Part shown: piece after piece, positions 11,201-22,500 of the stretch | Layout: every line of letters starts with the position of its first letter | Position numbering within the stretch: the stretch's first letter is position 1 | NCBI RefSeq assembly: GCF_932274485.2 | Contig: NC_065887.2 | Span: 15,410,001-15,474,000, forward strand | DNA: 64,000 bases | Direction: 5' to 3' | DNA from: Patella vulgata | Taxonomy: Eukaryota > Mollusca > Gastropoda > Patellidae | Notes under the pieces: generated by a model | The model's database searches: none | What the model was told of the DNA's origin: nothing | Seen by the model: only the letters and a program-made list of their open reading frames with translations | Position numbers and translations under genes: made by a program

Positions 11201-13519
11201 TCAATTAAGACCCTGTATGCATCCTCGGTATCCACTCGGCTAACCCTTTGGTTTATGCATGGGGAAGACACACATTCAAATTATCTGGCCTTGATGACTG
11301 CTATTTTTATCGACCAATCAAAATTATTGTTAAATTCAAAAGAAATAATGTGAAGGGAAGTAACTCTCATCATGTTGCAACAAACACACGGCCATATTGT
11401 TGTGAACGTAAGCAGGCTAAGATTCGTTTGTAAACTGTTTTTTGATTGCTTCGTAGAATCAAGCTACGATCAAGGGCAGATAGTTTGGATACATGAATAC
11501 CCCATGGATGAACCCAGGGTATAGTGCACTAGAACGGAATGAGACCACTGCGGATACTGAGGATGACCCACAGGGTAAAATATATACAAATTAAAATTGT
11601 AGTCTAATTTGAATTACTAATACTCCAAATGCTTTTATATTACAGATTTACCCTCACAAAGTAGTGATTTTGTCCAGAAGTCACCTCAAAGTTCTGATAG
11701 TACAGCCAGACGGTTAAAGAAACAAATAGATACAGCTGTTGGCAACCATAAAACCAGTGCTGGCATGATCAATGCTGTAGTAGGTGGAGTATCTTCAAGA
11801 GGTGAGACCAAAAACAATTTATAAAAGGGCATATAACTCTATACTTTTAAACTTTAATATAGACTAATATGTACAACATTCTTATGCTTACCCAGTAGCT
11901 TTTGAGAAGGCAATGGACATTATTTAAATGCTCTATGCTGTACTCACAGGAGTAGAGCCAGGATGTTCGTAGATGGATATAGGCTGATATGTGACATTAA
12001 GGGATAATCGGTGATAATGGCTCATTTGCTCATCTTAATTTTAAGTAGTATTTCCTTTTATTCGTTGGGAATAATCATTGTTGCGTTAGAGCCACAGTGA
12101 CTCATTGAGTAAGGCACTGGTTCACTAACCTTAACCTTGAGGTCTCAGATTTGATCCTGGTGTCGGCTGAGAAAATTCCTGATGGGATTTTCCAGCATGG
12201 TTTCCTCTTGTCAGTGGTGCAGGACAGATAGCCTGGCAAGGGACAGCCACAGTGTTAAGTCGTTCAGATGGGACAAAAAACTGAGGTCCTGTGTCGATAT
12301 TGGGCTGCACGTAAAAATAACCCTTGACAGAATTTTCCTTGTAGAACACACTGCTTGGTGTCTGTTTTCATTAGCCCAGACAGGGCAGAAAAGTAGGACA
12401 TCAAACCCTATTTTATTTCTTTTGTGCCTTATTAAATTGGAAGCTGTTTTTAGATTTCAGGACTTATGGTGTACCCACCATCCGAATTGATTTAGCAGCA
12501 CCCAGAATCAAACGCATTGATGATCGCAAAAATTATGGTGATGAATCCGACTCCTACGGTCTGCTGAATCCTTCAATATACAGTCAAAAAGGTGTTTACG
12601 AAAAAGATTTTCTGATACCCAGATCCTTTGAAGAGGTAAGCAAAAAATATATATAAAATGATTTTAATGATAGAATTAAGATAAATTAATGACTTTTTGT
12701 TTGTTTTTTGCTCCAACTGGGCTAAAGAAGACGGACATGCAGTGTGCTATGAGGGAAGTTTTGCCCAACAGTGGTGATACGGCCTACTCTTATATGGAAT
12801 TCCAACTGCCAAGGTTCTTTGTATGTGCACACCAATGTGAACACAGAACCGCATTTTTTCGTCCCATCTGAATGACTGCATTTACCCCCCCCCCTTATTT
12901 TTATTAACAATATTTTATTCTCAGAATTGAGGAACAGACTAGGCCTATATTACCTTTCAATGTCACTTACAAGGCCTTCCATCCTACATCAATGAAAAGG
13001 GGGAATCACGCCTGATAATCCAGATGCATGTTCTTGGCCAATACCAGGATCGAACATGGGACCTCCAGGTTAGCAAGCCAGTGTCTTAATCACTGAGCCA
13101 CTATGGCCCCCACAGATTGTAATATACATGTATATAGTCCTCACCTGTGTCCATTGATCCATCTGATCACATTAGTCCGGGTGGTGAAGAAAAGAAAACA
13201 TCTCATTTCTTTGAAAGAATATTACAGAGAGTGGAACAGGACTTGGATAAAGATTTCAAAATAAGAGTCTTTCATTCAGAAATATTTATTTATTCACTAA
13301 AATATATCTAGAACCTTATTCATTATTCTATTATTTCAGATTAAGTCAATTTATGAGAATATTGGAGTCAGAATGACAGGTCAAACTTATGAAGATGTTT
13401 ATAATATGGCAGCAAGTCGTCATCCAAAAGGTCATGTCAGTGTGGAATCCTTCAGGAATATCTTGGATGAATTACAAGAAAGCCAACTTCAAAGTGGAAA
13501 TCATCCGCTGGCTGTTTAA
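5532..13519 (+). CDS. EFHB: EF-hand domain-containing family member B (CFAP21), nine coding exons
   Basis: Coding exons, all with GT/AG borders and consistent phase: 5532-5618, 6475-6537, 6876-7212, 8322-8640, 9567-9789, 10832-11027, 11646-11801, 12454-12635, 13340-13519. They give 580 residues. A 5' UTR acceptor at 5451-5452 precedes the ATG. Recognised by the EFHB block around SHDQSPGLP (residues 136-144), the DFRTYGVPTIR block (461-471) and the C-terminal helical region. One canonical EF-hand loop lies at residues 378-389 (Asp, Asn, Asp and Glu at ligand positions). A degenerate loop precedes it, and the intron after exon 5 falls inside that loop. In vertebrates EFHB/CFAP21 is a microtubule inner protein of ciliary doublets and has been linked to store-operated calcium entry. 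The human protein is longer, mainly at the N-terminus. The introns carry SINEs and minisatellites. Confidence 0.9.
6583..6725 (-). repeat. SINE-B fragment in EFHB intron 2
   Basis: It begins with 'aaatgaaatggggtataatg', the reverse complement of the SINE-B tail, and ends in a second tail in the opposite orientation ('gttgaaccccatttcatt'). This makes a short fold-back copy. Confidence 0.6.
7300..7372 (+). repeat. SINE-A body fragment
   Basis: 'gagtagggtcgcttgcctaa' and 'gggttttctctgggtcc' match the middle of SINE-A. Head and tail are not recognisable. Confidence 0.45.
7488..7761 (+). repeat. SINE-A in EFHB intron 3
   Basis: Near full length, from 'gttggatggccgaatggtta' to the tail 'gtggacgttaaaccacattt', with only a short TC tract. 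Confidence 0.75.
7831..7936 (+). repeat. SINE-A 3' half
   Basis: Matches SINE-A from 'gcaaattattgaaataaa' to the TC-rich tail. The tRNA-like head is absent. Confidence 0.6.
7985..8262 (+). repeat. SINE-A adjacent to EFHB exon 4, with long (TC)n
   Basis: The head 'ttgggtggctgaatggttag' and the body are present. The B-box region is shortened. The TC tract is about 45 bases. It sits 60 bp before the exon 4 acceptor and is flanked by two copies of a roughly 50-bp intron segment (about 7937-7984 and 8263-8320). Confidence 0.75.
9120..9360 (+). repeat. Minisatellite in EFHB intron 4
   Basis: Irregular tandem copies of a roughly 22-bp T-rich unit like 'tttttagcattatcttaat'. Confidence 0.6.
9860..10065 (+). 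repeat. Degenerate SINE-B-like segment
   Basis: It retains 'gtctagtcatttgggtgag' and a tail-like 'gacattaaaccttattcta'. Too worn to call firmly. Confidence 0.3.
10340..10818 (+). repeat. Minisatellite (unit about 18 bp) in EFHB intron 5
   Basis: About 25 imperfect copies of 'attgttatttggtacaat'. Because the unit is a multiple of three it opens long repetitive frames on both strands, which are not genes. The array ends just before the exon 6 acceptor at 10831. Confidence 0.85.
12089..12420 (+). repeat. SINE-B, near full length, in EFHB intron 7
   Basis: It starts with the tRNA-like head (GAGCCACAGTGACTCATTGA, an A-box-like sequence, then 'gatttgatcctgg', a B-box-like sequence). It runs through the body 'cttgtcagtggtgcaggac' to 'aggacatcaaaccctatttt'. 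Confidence 0.75.
12705..13112 (-). repeat. SINE-B with an internal insertion, EFHB intron 8
   Basis: Reverse-oriented SINE-B ending in 'ttaatcactgagccactat'. The body is interrupted at about 12885-12965 by a C-run and a segment containing 'ttaacaatattttattctc'. Similar segments recur at about 20510 and 60870, so the insert is itself a repeat. Confidence 0.7.
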
Positions 13520-13694
13520 GAAATGTTTCTTGAACAAAATCATTACATCATTGCAGAAAGCTTACATAACAATATTTATCTTTGTTCAATATAATCAAAG
13601 ACTTTATTCATAAAAATCCAAATATTTTCAAATTGAGAATTAGAAATCAGACCCAGGTACAACAAAAAACCATTTTTCTTGGTTTTCAGTTTTG

Positions 13695-13901
13695 GTTAAA
13701 GTATGATGGCACGATGTTCTAAAGCCTGCACTTTAGATAATAAGTTCTGGCAGTGAGACAAGTGGCATGGTTTCGATCCCACATATGTGACAAGGAGTAT
13801 AGGGTCGTCTGCCTCCCATGGTGGGTTTTCTCCATGCCTGAAATTGTTTGTCCTGAAATAACCAGGTTTGTGTTGAGTGGGTGTTAGACATTATTCTCTT
13901 T
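13695..13901 (+). repeat. SINE-A, degenerate
   Basis: 'ggcatggtttcgatccca', 'gtgacaaggagtatagggtc' and the tail-like 'gtgttgagtgggtgttagac' follow SINE-A order with many changes. Confidence 0.5.
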
Positions 13902-14009
13902 GGTAAAATTATTCAAATTTGAGTACAATACCCAATAGTGGCTTATTGGGCTGTAACTAATATGAAAAAATCAGGTGATATATATATTTTTATCATAAAT
14001 ATAATATTT

Positions 14010-14270
14010 ATTATGGGTGAAATGTCTCAAAGATATAATTTCGATTTGCCTTAAACTGTCTCAGTATTACAATCAAAATATTGCTCATTAAATATTTTTT
14101 ACAGGTGAAATGTCTCAAAAGATATAATTTCAATTTGCCTTAAACTGTTTCAGCATTATAATCAAAATGATGCTCATTAAATATTTATTAAAGGTGAAAT
14201 GTCTAAAATTTATAATTGCAATTTGCCTTTAACTGTCTCAGCATTATAATCAAAATTTTACAATATAATC
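14010..14270 (+). repeat. Tandem repeat, unit about 95 bp, three copies
   Basis: Three successive copies each start with 'ggtgaaatgtctcaaa' and contain 'tttgccttaaactgt'. Confidence 0.75.
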
Positions 14271-14899
14271 TTCCTAGTCAAAAGTTATTTCAAATATAAT
14301 TAAGGTCATACAAAACAAAATGTTCAGGTTCTCAGACAATACTTCCCAAAAATCTGATGAGGGTAGGCAATCTTTCAAAGGATCATGTGACTGATCACAA
14401 ACATCATGTTTCAAGGCACTACATTTATTTCATCATGTTGTTTATAGTAATGTATGATTATCCAGTATCATGACTGTCAATAACAGGGTTGCATACTTGA
14501 TAACGTAGCATATGGTACACTTTCGGTTTCATTTGATTTTTTTTTATAGAGTTAGTTCCTGTAAAGAGGGGAAAGATGAATGTGCAGCAGTTAATGAGAC
14601 TGTTGTTTTTATTTTTTAATTTCTTCAGATAAAAATGGGTTATGCGCCCCTTTTTATATGATGCTGGAGTATCTGAGAACCAGATTATTTTTCTTTTTAT
14701 GGCCTAAGATATAAAATGTTTAGGAAATTAGTTTTTAAAGTCCTTATGAAAAGGTAAAATTACTGCACTATAGTCTAGTCATCTAGTGATGATCAGTTGG
14801 TTTTAAAATTAATCATACAAATAATTATTCAATGAAATTAATTCATAATGAAAAATTTACAATATAAAGCGATTAATAAGGGATGGTAATCAATTCTGA

Positions 14900-15161
14900 C
14901 CCCGAGTTCAAAAAGCATTCCTAGACTTATGTTAAGAAATTATTCCACTATTAATCATACAGGTCACAATTCTAAGGAATCAAAGAAATATCTTTGATAT
15001 TCAGAAACACAGAAACTTTGCACATATAGTTTCTTATTGATGTATTTGGTATATTAAAACAACAAGAGCCTTATACGGAGCTATAGTTTAGTTAAATTAA
15101 GGGGAATAATTTTGAGTAAATTCTTAACGTAAGCCTGAGAATGTTTTGTGAACTTGGGGCC
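14900..15161. repeat. MITE-like element with inverted ends
   Basis: The left end CCCCGAGTTCAAAAAGCATT...CTTATGTTAAGAA is matched by the complement of the right end (TTCTTAACGTAAG...GTGAACTTGGGG). The middle is non-coding, and no target duplication is clear. Confidence 0.55.
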
Positions 15162-15544
15162 TGGTCTAAAGATAGTATTTCATGTTTTATATAGAGGATT
15201 TCTCGTAGATTACATTTACTGGTAGTCAGCTGGTTTTGATTTATCAAAATATAGAGGTCAAATTTTTCTCAAGTGTCCAATTTGGCTTGATTCCTTGCAC
15301 ATGGGACTTCAGTGAAACCTCATTGGTTGCCATGTTTCCTGTTTTGTTTTTTTTATAAACAATATTTATTCAGAAACTGAGGGAATTTTCCTGTTTCCAT
15401 AATACATGTTGGCTTCTGCTTTTTAAAAATAAGATTTTGAGTGAATAAAGTAAAAAGAGGGGGTAGCGAAGAACATTTCCAATAAAGTACAATTTAATCC
15501 GAAAGTGCTTCCTGAAAATAAACTTTATAGGCCTATCAACAGTA

Positions 15545-15985
15545 TTAAATTTTAATGAAATTTATTTATTCATGCATTATTTACATATTTTTAAGTCACA
15601 TTGTCAGTATTAAAAGGATAAATTACAGCGCATCTATGAATGAACTATATACATCAACAGTATTAGATTTTCATGAATTATATATTTATTCTTGCATTTT
15701 TTACATATTTTTAAGTCACATTGTTAGTATTTTTAAAGTAAAAGGATAAATTACAGCGCATTTATGAATAAACTATATACATCAACAGTATTAGATTTTA
15801 ATGAATTATATATTTATTCATGCATTATTTACATATTTTTATGTCACAGTGTCAGTATTAATTTTTAAATTAAAATGATAAATAAAAGCACATATATGAA
15901 TGAACTATATACATCAACAGTATTAGATTTTAATGAATTATATATTTATTCATGAATTATTTACATATTTTTAAGTAAGTATTTA
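15545..15985 (+). repeat. Tandem repeat, unit about 120 bp, 3.5 copies
   Basis: Each unit contains 'acatcaacagtattagattt', 'tatatttattcatgcatta' and 'catatttttaagtcacat'. The DNA either side is AT-rich and non-coding. Confidence 0.75.
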
Positions 15986-16504
15986 TTTAAGATTATTGAA
16001 AGGATAAAATACAGGGTATGTATTGTTGAAAGAATAAAACAGTGTATTTATTCAGTATTTATGCACTTATTACAGTGGTCACTATATCAGTATTTATGCA
16101 AATGTTAAGGTAGTCACTTAATCAGTATAAGTCAAATTATCACTATTATCAGTATTTATTTGAATTTTATGTGTAGGAACACGTTTAGCAGCTTAGTAAC
16201 AGTATTAATTATTTAATAAAAGGGTATTTGAAATATTATTATGCTTTTAATTTTTTAAATATTAAGTCCAATTTCAGTCAATATATTTAATTAATAATAA
16301 AAGCATATGATCGAAAAATTTTTCTTATGAATATTATAGTCATATTATCAGTATTAATTTATAATCAAAAGGGCACTTAAAAGTATTATATAAATTTTTT
16401 TGAATATTATAGTCAACCGATTAAGTATTAATTAACTAAAAGGGTATTGAGAATATTTATTATATATCTATTATACATATATTATATATATTATATCACA
16501 TTTA

Positions 16505-16930
16505 CTTAATACATGTATTAGTAAAGATTTAATATGTCATTATTTTTATTAAATATTTATTTACCTGTCTGAGAAATATGAAACCAAGACATGTACAACG
16601 AAACTATTAATTCTTTTGAAGTAATTTATATATTGTGTATACTGTTTATATGGTACAGTACATTCCAGTTACTTAATACATGTATTAGTAAAAGTTTACT
16701 ATGTCATTATTTTTATTAAATATTTATTGACCTGTCTGAGAAATATGAAACCAATACAACGAAACTATTGATTCGTTTGAAGTAATATATATGTATATTG
16801 TATATATAGTACAGTATATCCCACATGCTTAATACATGTATTAGTCAAAATTATACAAATATTGTCATTATTTTTATTATATGTATTTACCTGTCTCAGA
16901 ACTATGCATTTGAATGTAATAGAATATTTA
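16505..16930 (+). repeat. Tandem repeat, unit about 165 bp, 2.6 copies
   Basis: Units start with 'cttaatacatgtattagt' at 16505, 16671 and 16828 and share 'tttacctgtctgagaaatat'. Confidence 0.75.
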
Positions 16931-17106
16931 ATATATATTATGTTATATGGCTTGCATTAATCAAAATTTTGTGATAATTTATAATTATTTAATCAATATT
17001 ATTTGACTGTGATTTACATCCGGTTCATCTGCTGTGAAATAAAATATACTCTCCAAATAAAGATCGTTTTAATATAAAGGGTAACCCCCCCTTTTATAAA
17101 TGATAC

Positions 17107-17335
17107 AATGAAATAAAATGCAATGGGTTTTAACATCATGCTTTTCTCTAACCTAACTGGGCTAATGAAGGCGGGCATACTCCATGCAGTGTGCTATGAG
17201 GATACTTTGTACAAGTCAAAGAGTACATAGTATCCTGGCTTTACATCCCATCTGAAGGACTAGATGCTGTTCCTTCCCCCTGTCCTGTATCAGACAAGAA
17301 GAAACCATGTGGGAAAATCCTGGGGAACTTTATGT
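17107..17335 (-). repeat. SINE-B, degenerate
   Basis: It begins with 'gcaatgggttttaacatc' and keeps 'gggctaatgaaggcgggcat' and 'agaagaaaccatgtggga'. The tRNA-like head is lost. Confidence 0.6.
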
Positions 17336-17769
17336 GTAGAACTAATTTACTACCCCATAATCCCAGGGGGACTTTGTATGTAGAATTAATTTATACAGAT
17401 GATAAAAAAAAAATCTATATTCTAACTATCTAAGCTAAGGGTTCCCTCAACCTTAATCCTGTTTAAGGGTGGATTTATCTACCTATGATGTTTAAAAGTT
17501 TGATATGTTATCTATCGTAATAGTAGTAGAAGGTCAGTGTCAGATCACAGCAATGTGGAATGAGACGATTGGGTTTCTCCCAAATATGATCTTAATAGAT
17601 ATGTTGATTGTTGTATCAGTGTAATACCTGAAGTTTGACAGGAGAAATATGAGATATAGGGTCTACCTAATGTCAGATATTCACCATTTCAGGTAGCAGA
17701 GATAGGTAAAAATTTGTTAAATAATCAACTTGGTAAAATTGTAACTTTTCATCAGAACATGAGTAATGT

Positions 17770-17945
17770 TTGAAAATATTTTTTTTACTGTGAATACTGT
17801 TTGATAAAGATACTTTTACTGTGAACTGTTTGATGAAGACACTTTTACTGTGAATGTTTGATAAAAATACTTTTACTGTGAATACTGTTTGATAAAGATA
17901 CTTTTACTGTGAATAATGTTTGATGAAGATACTTTTTCTGTGAAT
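17770..17945 (+). repeat. Minisatellite built from the start of the MATH ORF
   Basis: About five copies, of variable length, of a roughly 30-bp unit like 'gtttgataaagatactttta' plus 'ctgtgaat'. The last copy is the beginning of the ORF at 17916 itself, whose first codons spell FDEDTFSVNN. The array appears to have expanded out of, or into, the coding start. Confidence 0.7.
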
Positions 17946-18329
17946 AATATGCCAGTAGCAAGTCGTGAGTTTGAAGGTAAAAAAAATGTAGTTTCAGGTT
18001 TTACATGGAGTGTTAGAGTATGGAGAGGATTATCAAATTTAAATATTCTATTAAAACTGAATGATGTAGAAGATAAAAGTATTACATCATGTAAAGTTGA
18101 CATCACATATAAACTTTTCAATAAAAGAGATGATAGACAATATGTGGAAATACAGCAAGATGGGATTGTTGTTGCTGGTCGTTCACTAGCCTGGAATACA
18201 CTAATTAACTGGGGGGAACTCATTAATCCTGTGACCAGTGAATTTATTGATGGTGATGGAAACTTTACAATTCAAGCAACAATTAATAAAATAACTGACA
18301 TTGAAAGAAGTAATCCATCAGCCAAGTAA
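17916..18329 (+). CDS. MATH (TRAF-like) domain protein, single exon, possibly partial
   Basis: A 137-codon ORF. Most of it fits a MATH/TRAF-like beta-sandwich: a start like FSVNNMP, then GFTWSVRVW near residue 40, LNILLKLND, a long central loop, and the closing strand NFTIQATINK. It resembles the C-terminal domain of the TRIM-like gene at 43613, so it may be a relative that lost or lacks the RING/B-box part. Upstream, 'QVAEIGKNLLNNQLGK' can be read after an acceptor-like site near 17694, but in a frame that does not connect. No start context stands out and the minisatellite runs into the ATG. It may be a solo-domain gene or a gene remnant. Confidence 0.5.
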   Translation: MFDEDTFSVNNMPVASREFEGKKNVVSGFTWSVRVWRGLSNLNILLKLNDVEDKSITSCKVDITYKLFNKRDDRQYVEIQQDGIVVAGRSLAWNTLINWGELINPVTSEFIDGDGNFTIQATINKITDIERSNPSAK

Positions 18330-18702
18330 TTATCATGTATTAGGTTGTGGTCAACACCATTAATTAAACTTATATGGCTGAATTATTTTTAAATATTTTG
18401 TTTATTATGATGCAAGGGAAATAACTTCATAGCACTGTCCATTGATTTTACCCAGGGTTTAGCTAGTTGGATCGGATGTGGGTCTCTCCCTCAGGGGTGA
18501 AAAAAGTTTGGAAAAAAACCCCTGACTGTAAATACCGGTAATGCTTTCTAGAGTACATCCTGAATGCAAAACCTGTAGAGACTTCAAACCATCAAGTAGA
18601 TAATATATCAAGAAATAATTCTGATAAGGTATCAAATTTTCTCCTTTGTTATACTTATGAGTAAAGGTCCCCTAAACTATGTGAGCCCATTAATTAACTT
18701 CT

Positions 18703-19008
18703 TTGGTGAATACTAATTGTACGCCGGCTAGGGAATTTCCGGAGTCCACAATGACCACTTTATTTATAAGCATAAATGAGTATTTTGGGGAATACTAACC
18801 CTATCCCTAACCCTTTTAAGAGGGTAAAAGGTAAATTGGTTGGGGAGGTTCAGGAATTTCCAGAGTCCACAAGGGCCGCTTTATATAAATGAGTATTTTA
18901 GGGAATACTAACCTTAACCCCTTTTAAGAGGGATAAAAGATAAATTGGATCCAATATCAGTCTTCCCAAAAAGGTTAGGGTTAGTATTCCCCAAAATACT
19001 CATTTCAT
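18703..19008. repeat. Direct and inverted repeats (fold-back)
   Basis: A segment with 'aaatgagtattttggggaat' followed by 'actaaccctaaccc' occurs twice in tandem (about 18720-18860 and 18840-18950). It is followed by its inverted counterpart ('agtattccccaaaatactca'). Confidence 0.6.
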
Positions 19009-19012
19009 ACGT

Positions 19013-19385
19013 GAAATGAAAATGAAATGAAATGGGGTTTAACGTCCTACTGTTCTGCTCCTATACTGGGCTAATGAAGAGGGGCATACGCCATACAGTG
19101 TGCTATGAGGGACATTTTGCCCGGGCAGCTGCACTATCGCCTACTCTTATATCAAATTCCAACTGCCAAGGGATCGTTTACGTGCATTCCAATGTATACA
19201 CGGACCTCGGTTTTTTCGTATCATCAGGACTAGACAGCTGTCCTTGTCAGGCCCTCCGTTCTGCACCACTGACAAGGGGAAACCACGTCGGAAAATCCAG
19301 ATGAACTTTCTCGGCCAATGCAGGGATCGAACACCCGACCTCCAGGCTAGCGAGCCAACGTCTTAACCACCTAGCCACCGTGGTA
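19013..19385 (-). repeat. SINE-B, full length
   Basis: This is the best reference copy. Read on the minus strand, the head carries an A-box-like sequence (TGGCTAGGTGGTTAAGACG) and a B box (GTTCGATCCC). The body includes 'gtttccccttgtcagtgg' and 'tgcccgggcaaaatgtccct', and the tail is GGACGTTAAACCCCATTTC followed by ATTTC repeats. It lies just downstream of the PP2D1 stop. Confidence 0.85.
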
Positions 19386-19500
19386 CACAAACTTTATTTC
19401 TGAGACTCTGTTAAATTTGGGATGGTCCCTTTAATAAAAACCAACACTCACAGATGTTTATGATAATGACTTTTTTTATCAATAAATAGACATACTGAGT

Positions 19501-19506
19501 TTTATT
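19501..19506 (-). terminator. Poly(A) signal candidate for PP2D1
   Basis: TTTATT on the + strand is AATAAA on the gene strand, about 85 nt past the PP2D1 stop codon. Confidence 0.45.
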
Positions 19507-19590
19507 ATCTTTTAATTGTGACTAAAATTGTCAATTTAAATTCAATAATATCACAGATTGTATGGTTTATAAAATTTGTCCTATCACACC

Positions 19591-22500
19591 TCAAATACCA
19601 CATCCAGGTAATAAAGTTATCATAACTGTAATGTTATCTCTTGATCCAGCTAATAGAGCTGCCTGGACTAAATGCTCTGCCATTGATTTAGCTAATTCTC
19701 TTCTGAAATCTGATTGGGTCTCTGGTTTGTGATCAGGTATATGACAGTTAACTGGCATGGAGATCATTTCGTTGTCATGGAGACTGGTATCTAAGTCTTC
19801 CCCATAATGGCTGCCGACTTCTGTTTTTAAATCGGCATAAATTGTCACACCATCCACACGTTTTTCTTTTCTTTCTGTACTGGTGTTCTCCTCTGCTATT
19901 CCTTTCTCTAAGATAATGTCTAGATTATCAGAACTCTCTTTAGATATCAGGAGTTCTACTGATTCCGACATTCGGCTTGGAGGTGGAACTTGGTTACATG
20001 GCAAGAGCTAAAAATAGACATAATAAAGATCGAATAAGTAGATGACTACATTTACGATTATTCTATTGGTTTTCTGAAATCAACAAACATTTGTTATTTT
20101 AACAATTTTTACTGATTAACTATGCCGGTAATGATTTTAATTCCTGGTGTTTAAAAGTCAATAGTATCATGTTTATTTGAAAGCCAATAAAAATCTATTT
20201 GTGCTGTTTGTGTCAAAATAGATTATTTGAAATGGTGTCTAGAAATGTGCTTTTCTAGTTTAATGGTTACTCCAGGGCTGTTTATAAATATTGACCGAAC
20301 ACCACAGCTTTAATAAGTTAAAGGGAGATAATTACAATTAGAACGTAAAAATAAGCTTTATAGTTAGAATTGAAATGCAATGGGGTTTAACACATCCTAC
20401 TCTTATATTGAGTTCTGACTGTCAATTTGTACATGACACCCCCCCCCCCCCCTCCCCTCTTACCCCCCCTCCCTTAACTCACCCACCACCCGCCCGCTCC
20501 GTTTTTTTTTTTATAAACAATATTTTACTCTCCGAAAACTACCAATGGTTCTTTGTCGTGCACACCAATGTGTACACAGACCTCTTTTTTTTCCCCATCT
20601 GAATGACTATATGTTATCCTCTGTCCTGCACCCCAAACAAGGGGGAAGCACGCCTGAAAATCCAGATGTACTTTCTTGGCCAACTACAGGATCGCACATG
20701 GAACATCAGGTAAGCAAGCCAAGGTCTAAATCACTGGGCCACTGCGGCTCTCTTTATAGTTAGAAAATCGGGTTTAACATCCTACTTTTCTGCAACAACT
20801 GGGCTATGGATCAGTCATGTCTTGCAGTGTACTATAGCTATGAGGAGAATTTTGCCTGGAGAGCAGCATTTCTGCCTACTCTTCAGCGAAATGCAACTAC
20901 CAAGGGTTCTTTTACGTGCACACCAATGTGTACGCAGGACTCCATCACATCTGAACGACTAGACATTATTCCTTGCCGGAACCTCCGTCCTACACCACTG
21001 ACACAGAAAAACCATGCTAAAGAATCCCAAGGATTGAACCACGGACACCCTGATTAGTGAGCCAGCTCCTTACTCACTGAGCCACTGTGGATACCATTAT
21101 ACTTAGAACATGAGAATGCTAGCATTTCATTTATATTGAAAACAAAACTTTTATGTGTTTCTAATATTTTTCTGAATCTTGTTAAATAAAACTATAACCA
21201 AAATCTATAAAAATAAGAAACAGGGTGGTTAAAATTTCTGTAAATTTCTATTAAAAAATATTTTGGTAAAAAACTAATCTAATAATTCATTAATCATAAA
21301 CTATCTACATTAAAATTCAACCTAAAACTATATTCGTAAATACCTTATTCTTTATAGTTTTTCTGATATGCTTAAAAAACAGAATTGTAGATTTTGATGA
21401 AATGTTTTAATATATACAAAACAGTTATTTAAACTACATATAATAGAGCCAATGGCAGATTTTAATTCTAGACATCGTAAGACGCCAGCTACCCCACCTC
21501 CACCCTTTCTCGACAACACAAAGGTAAGTCATTTTTTTTAAAATGAGAAGGAAAAAATAATAATGTGTGATTCCAGATTTTAGAAAATATATTTTTAGGA
21601 AGGTGTAGAATGAACTCCAGAATATGCCCCATTTCATATGACTAGATATTTCGTACATATTAACAGTTTACAAATCTCCTTTTTCCTTATGGAGTGCTTC
21701 CTCCATCCACTACGTCCCCTATCTGAAATAAGCACACAAAGAAGTGGACTACAACAAGGCGAGGCTCTCGTTTGGTCTTCTGCTCTACCCACCTTTTCAA
21801 TGTTCCAATATCTACATTTGTGGGTGACGAAACCGCACTAAACAAAGGTCCATGACAGTCAAATTATATCTTGATAAATAACAAATTGGAATAAAGCTTA
21901 ACGTCTTATCAAGACTTTATGTAGGTCATTTTGAGACTAACATGCAGTTGTTTCTAATTGTGGTTAAATGTGCAATGGCGCACTTTCCCTGTCATCAACT
22001 GCAGTCAATGCCCCTAGCAAGTGGTAAAAGGTTTTGAAGACCCAACCTGCTTGGATTTCCACTGCACAAATCCTTTGAGTTCAGTGTCCTTCAGATTTTA
22101 CATATTATTACATATCAGTACACACATACCTTTAATAGGAGTGATGCCACTTCTAGGTCAGAAAATACCTCCCATACACCATTTGATGCCATAACAAGGA
22201 ACTGGGCATACTGATCAATGGCAACACATGTTGTATAAGGTTCTACCAAAACACTTTTCTTTAACTTTAAATCACCATGGTTACCAAGACCTCTGGTTGT
22301 TGACAATATTCCATTAACCCTGCAATCCTTGGAACCAACATTTACTGAACAACCTAAAACATAGAAACAAGTATAGGTTCTATTAAAATCAACAGAAGCA
22401 TTACTTGTTGCCAACACTCTGGTGCAGAAAAGTAGGACATTAAACCTTTCTTTTCATTTGCATTTTTCAGAAAAGATCACATGTTTAAAAAAAGATCACA

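Noticed and set aside
15545-16930. CRISPR-like array of regular repeats
   Set aside because: Units are contiguous tandem repeats without unique spacers, in an animal genome.
13520-17700. Possible RING or B-box exons upstream of the MATH ORF
   Set aside because: I looked for Cys/His patterns on the + strand and saw none; the stretch is tandem repeats and AT-rich DNA.
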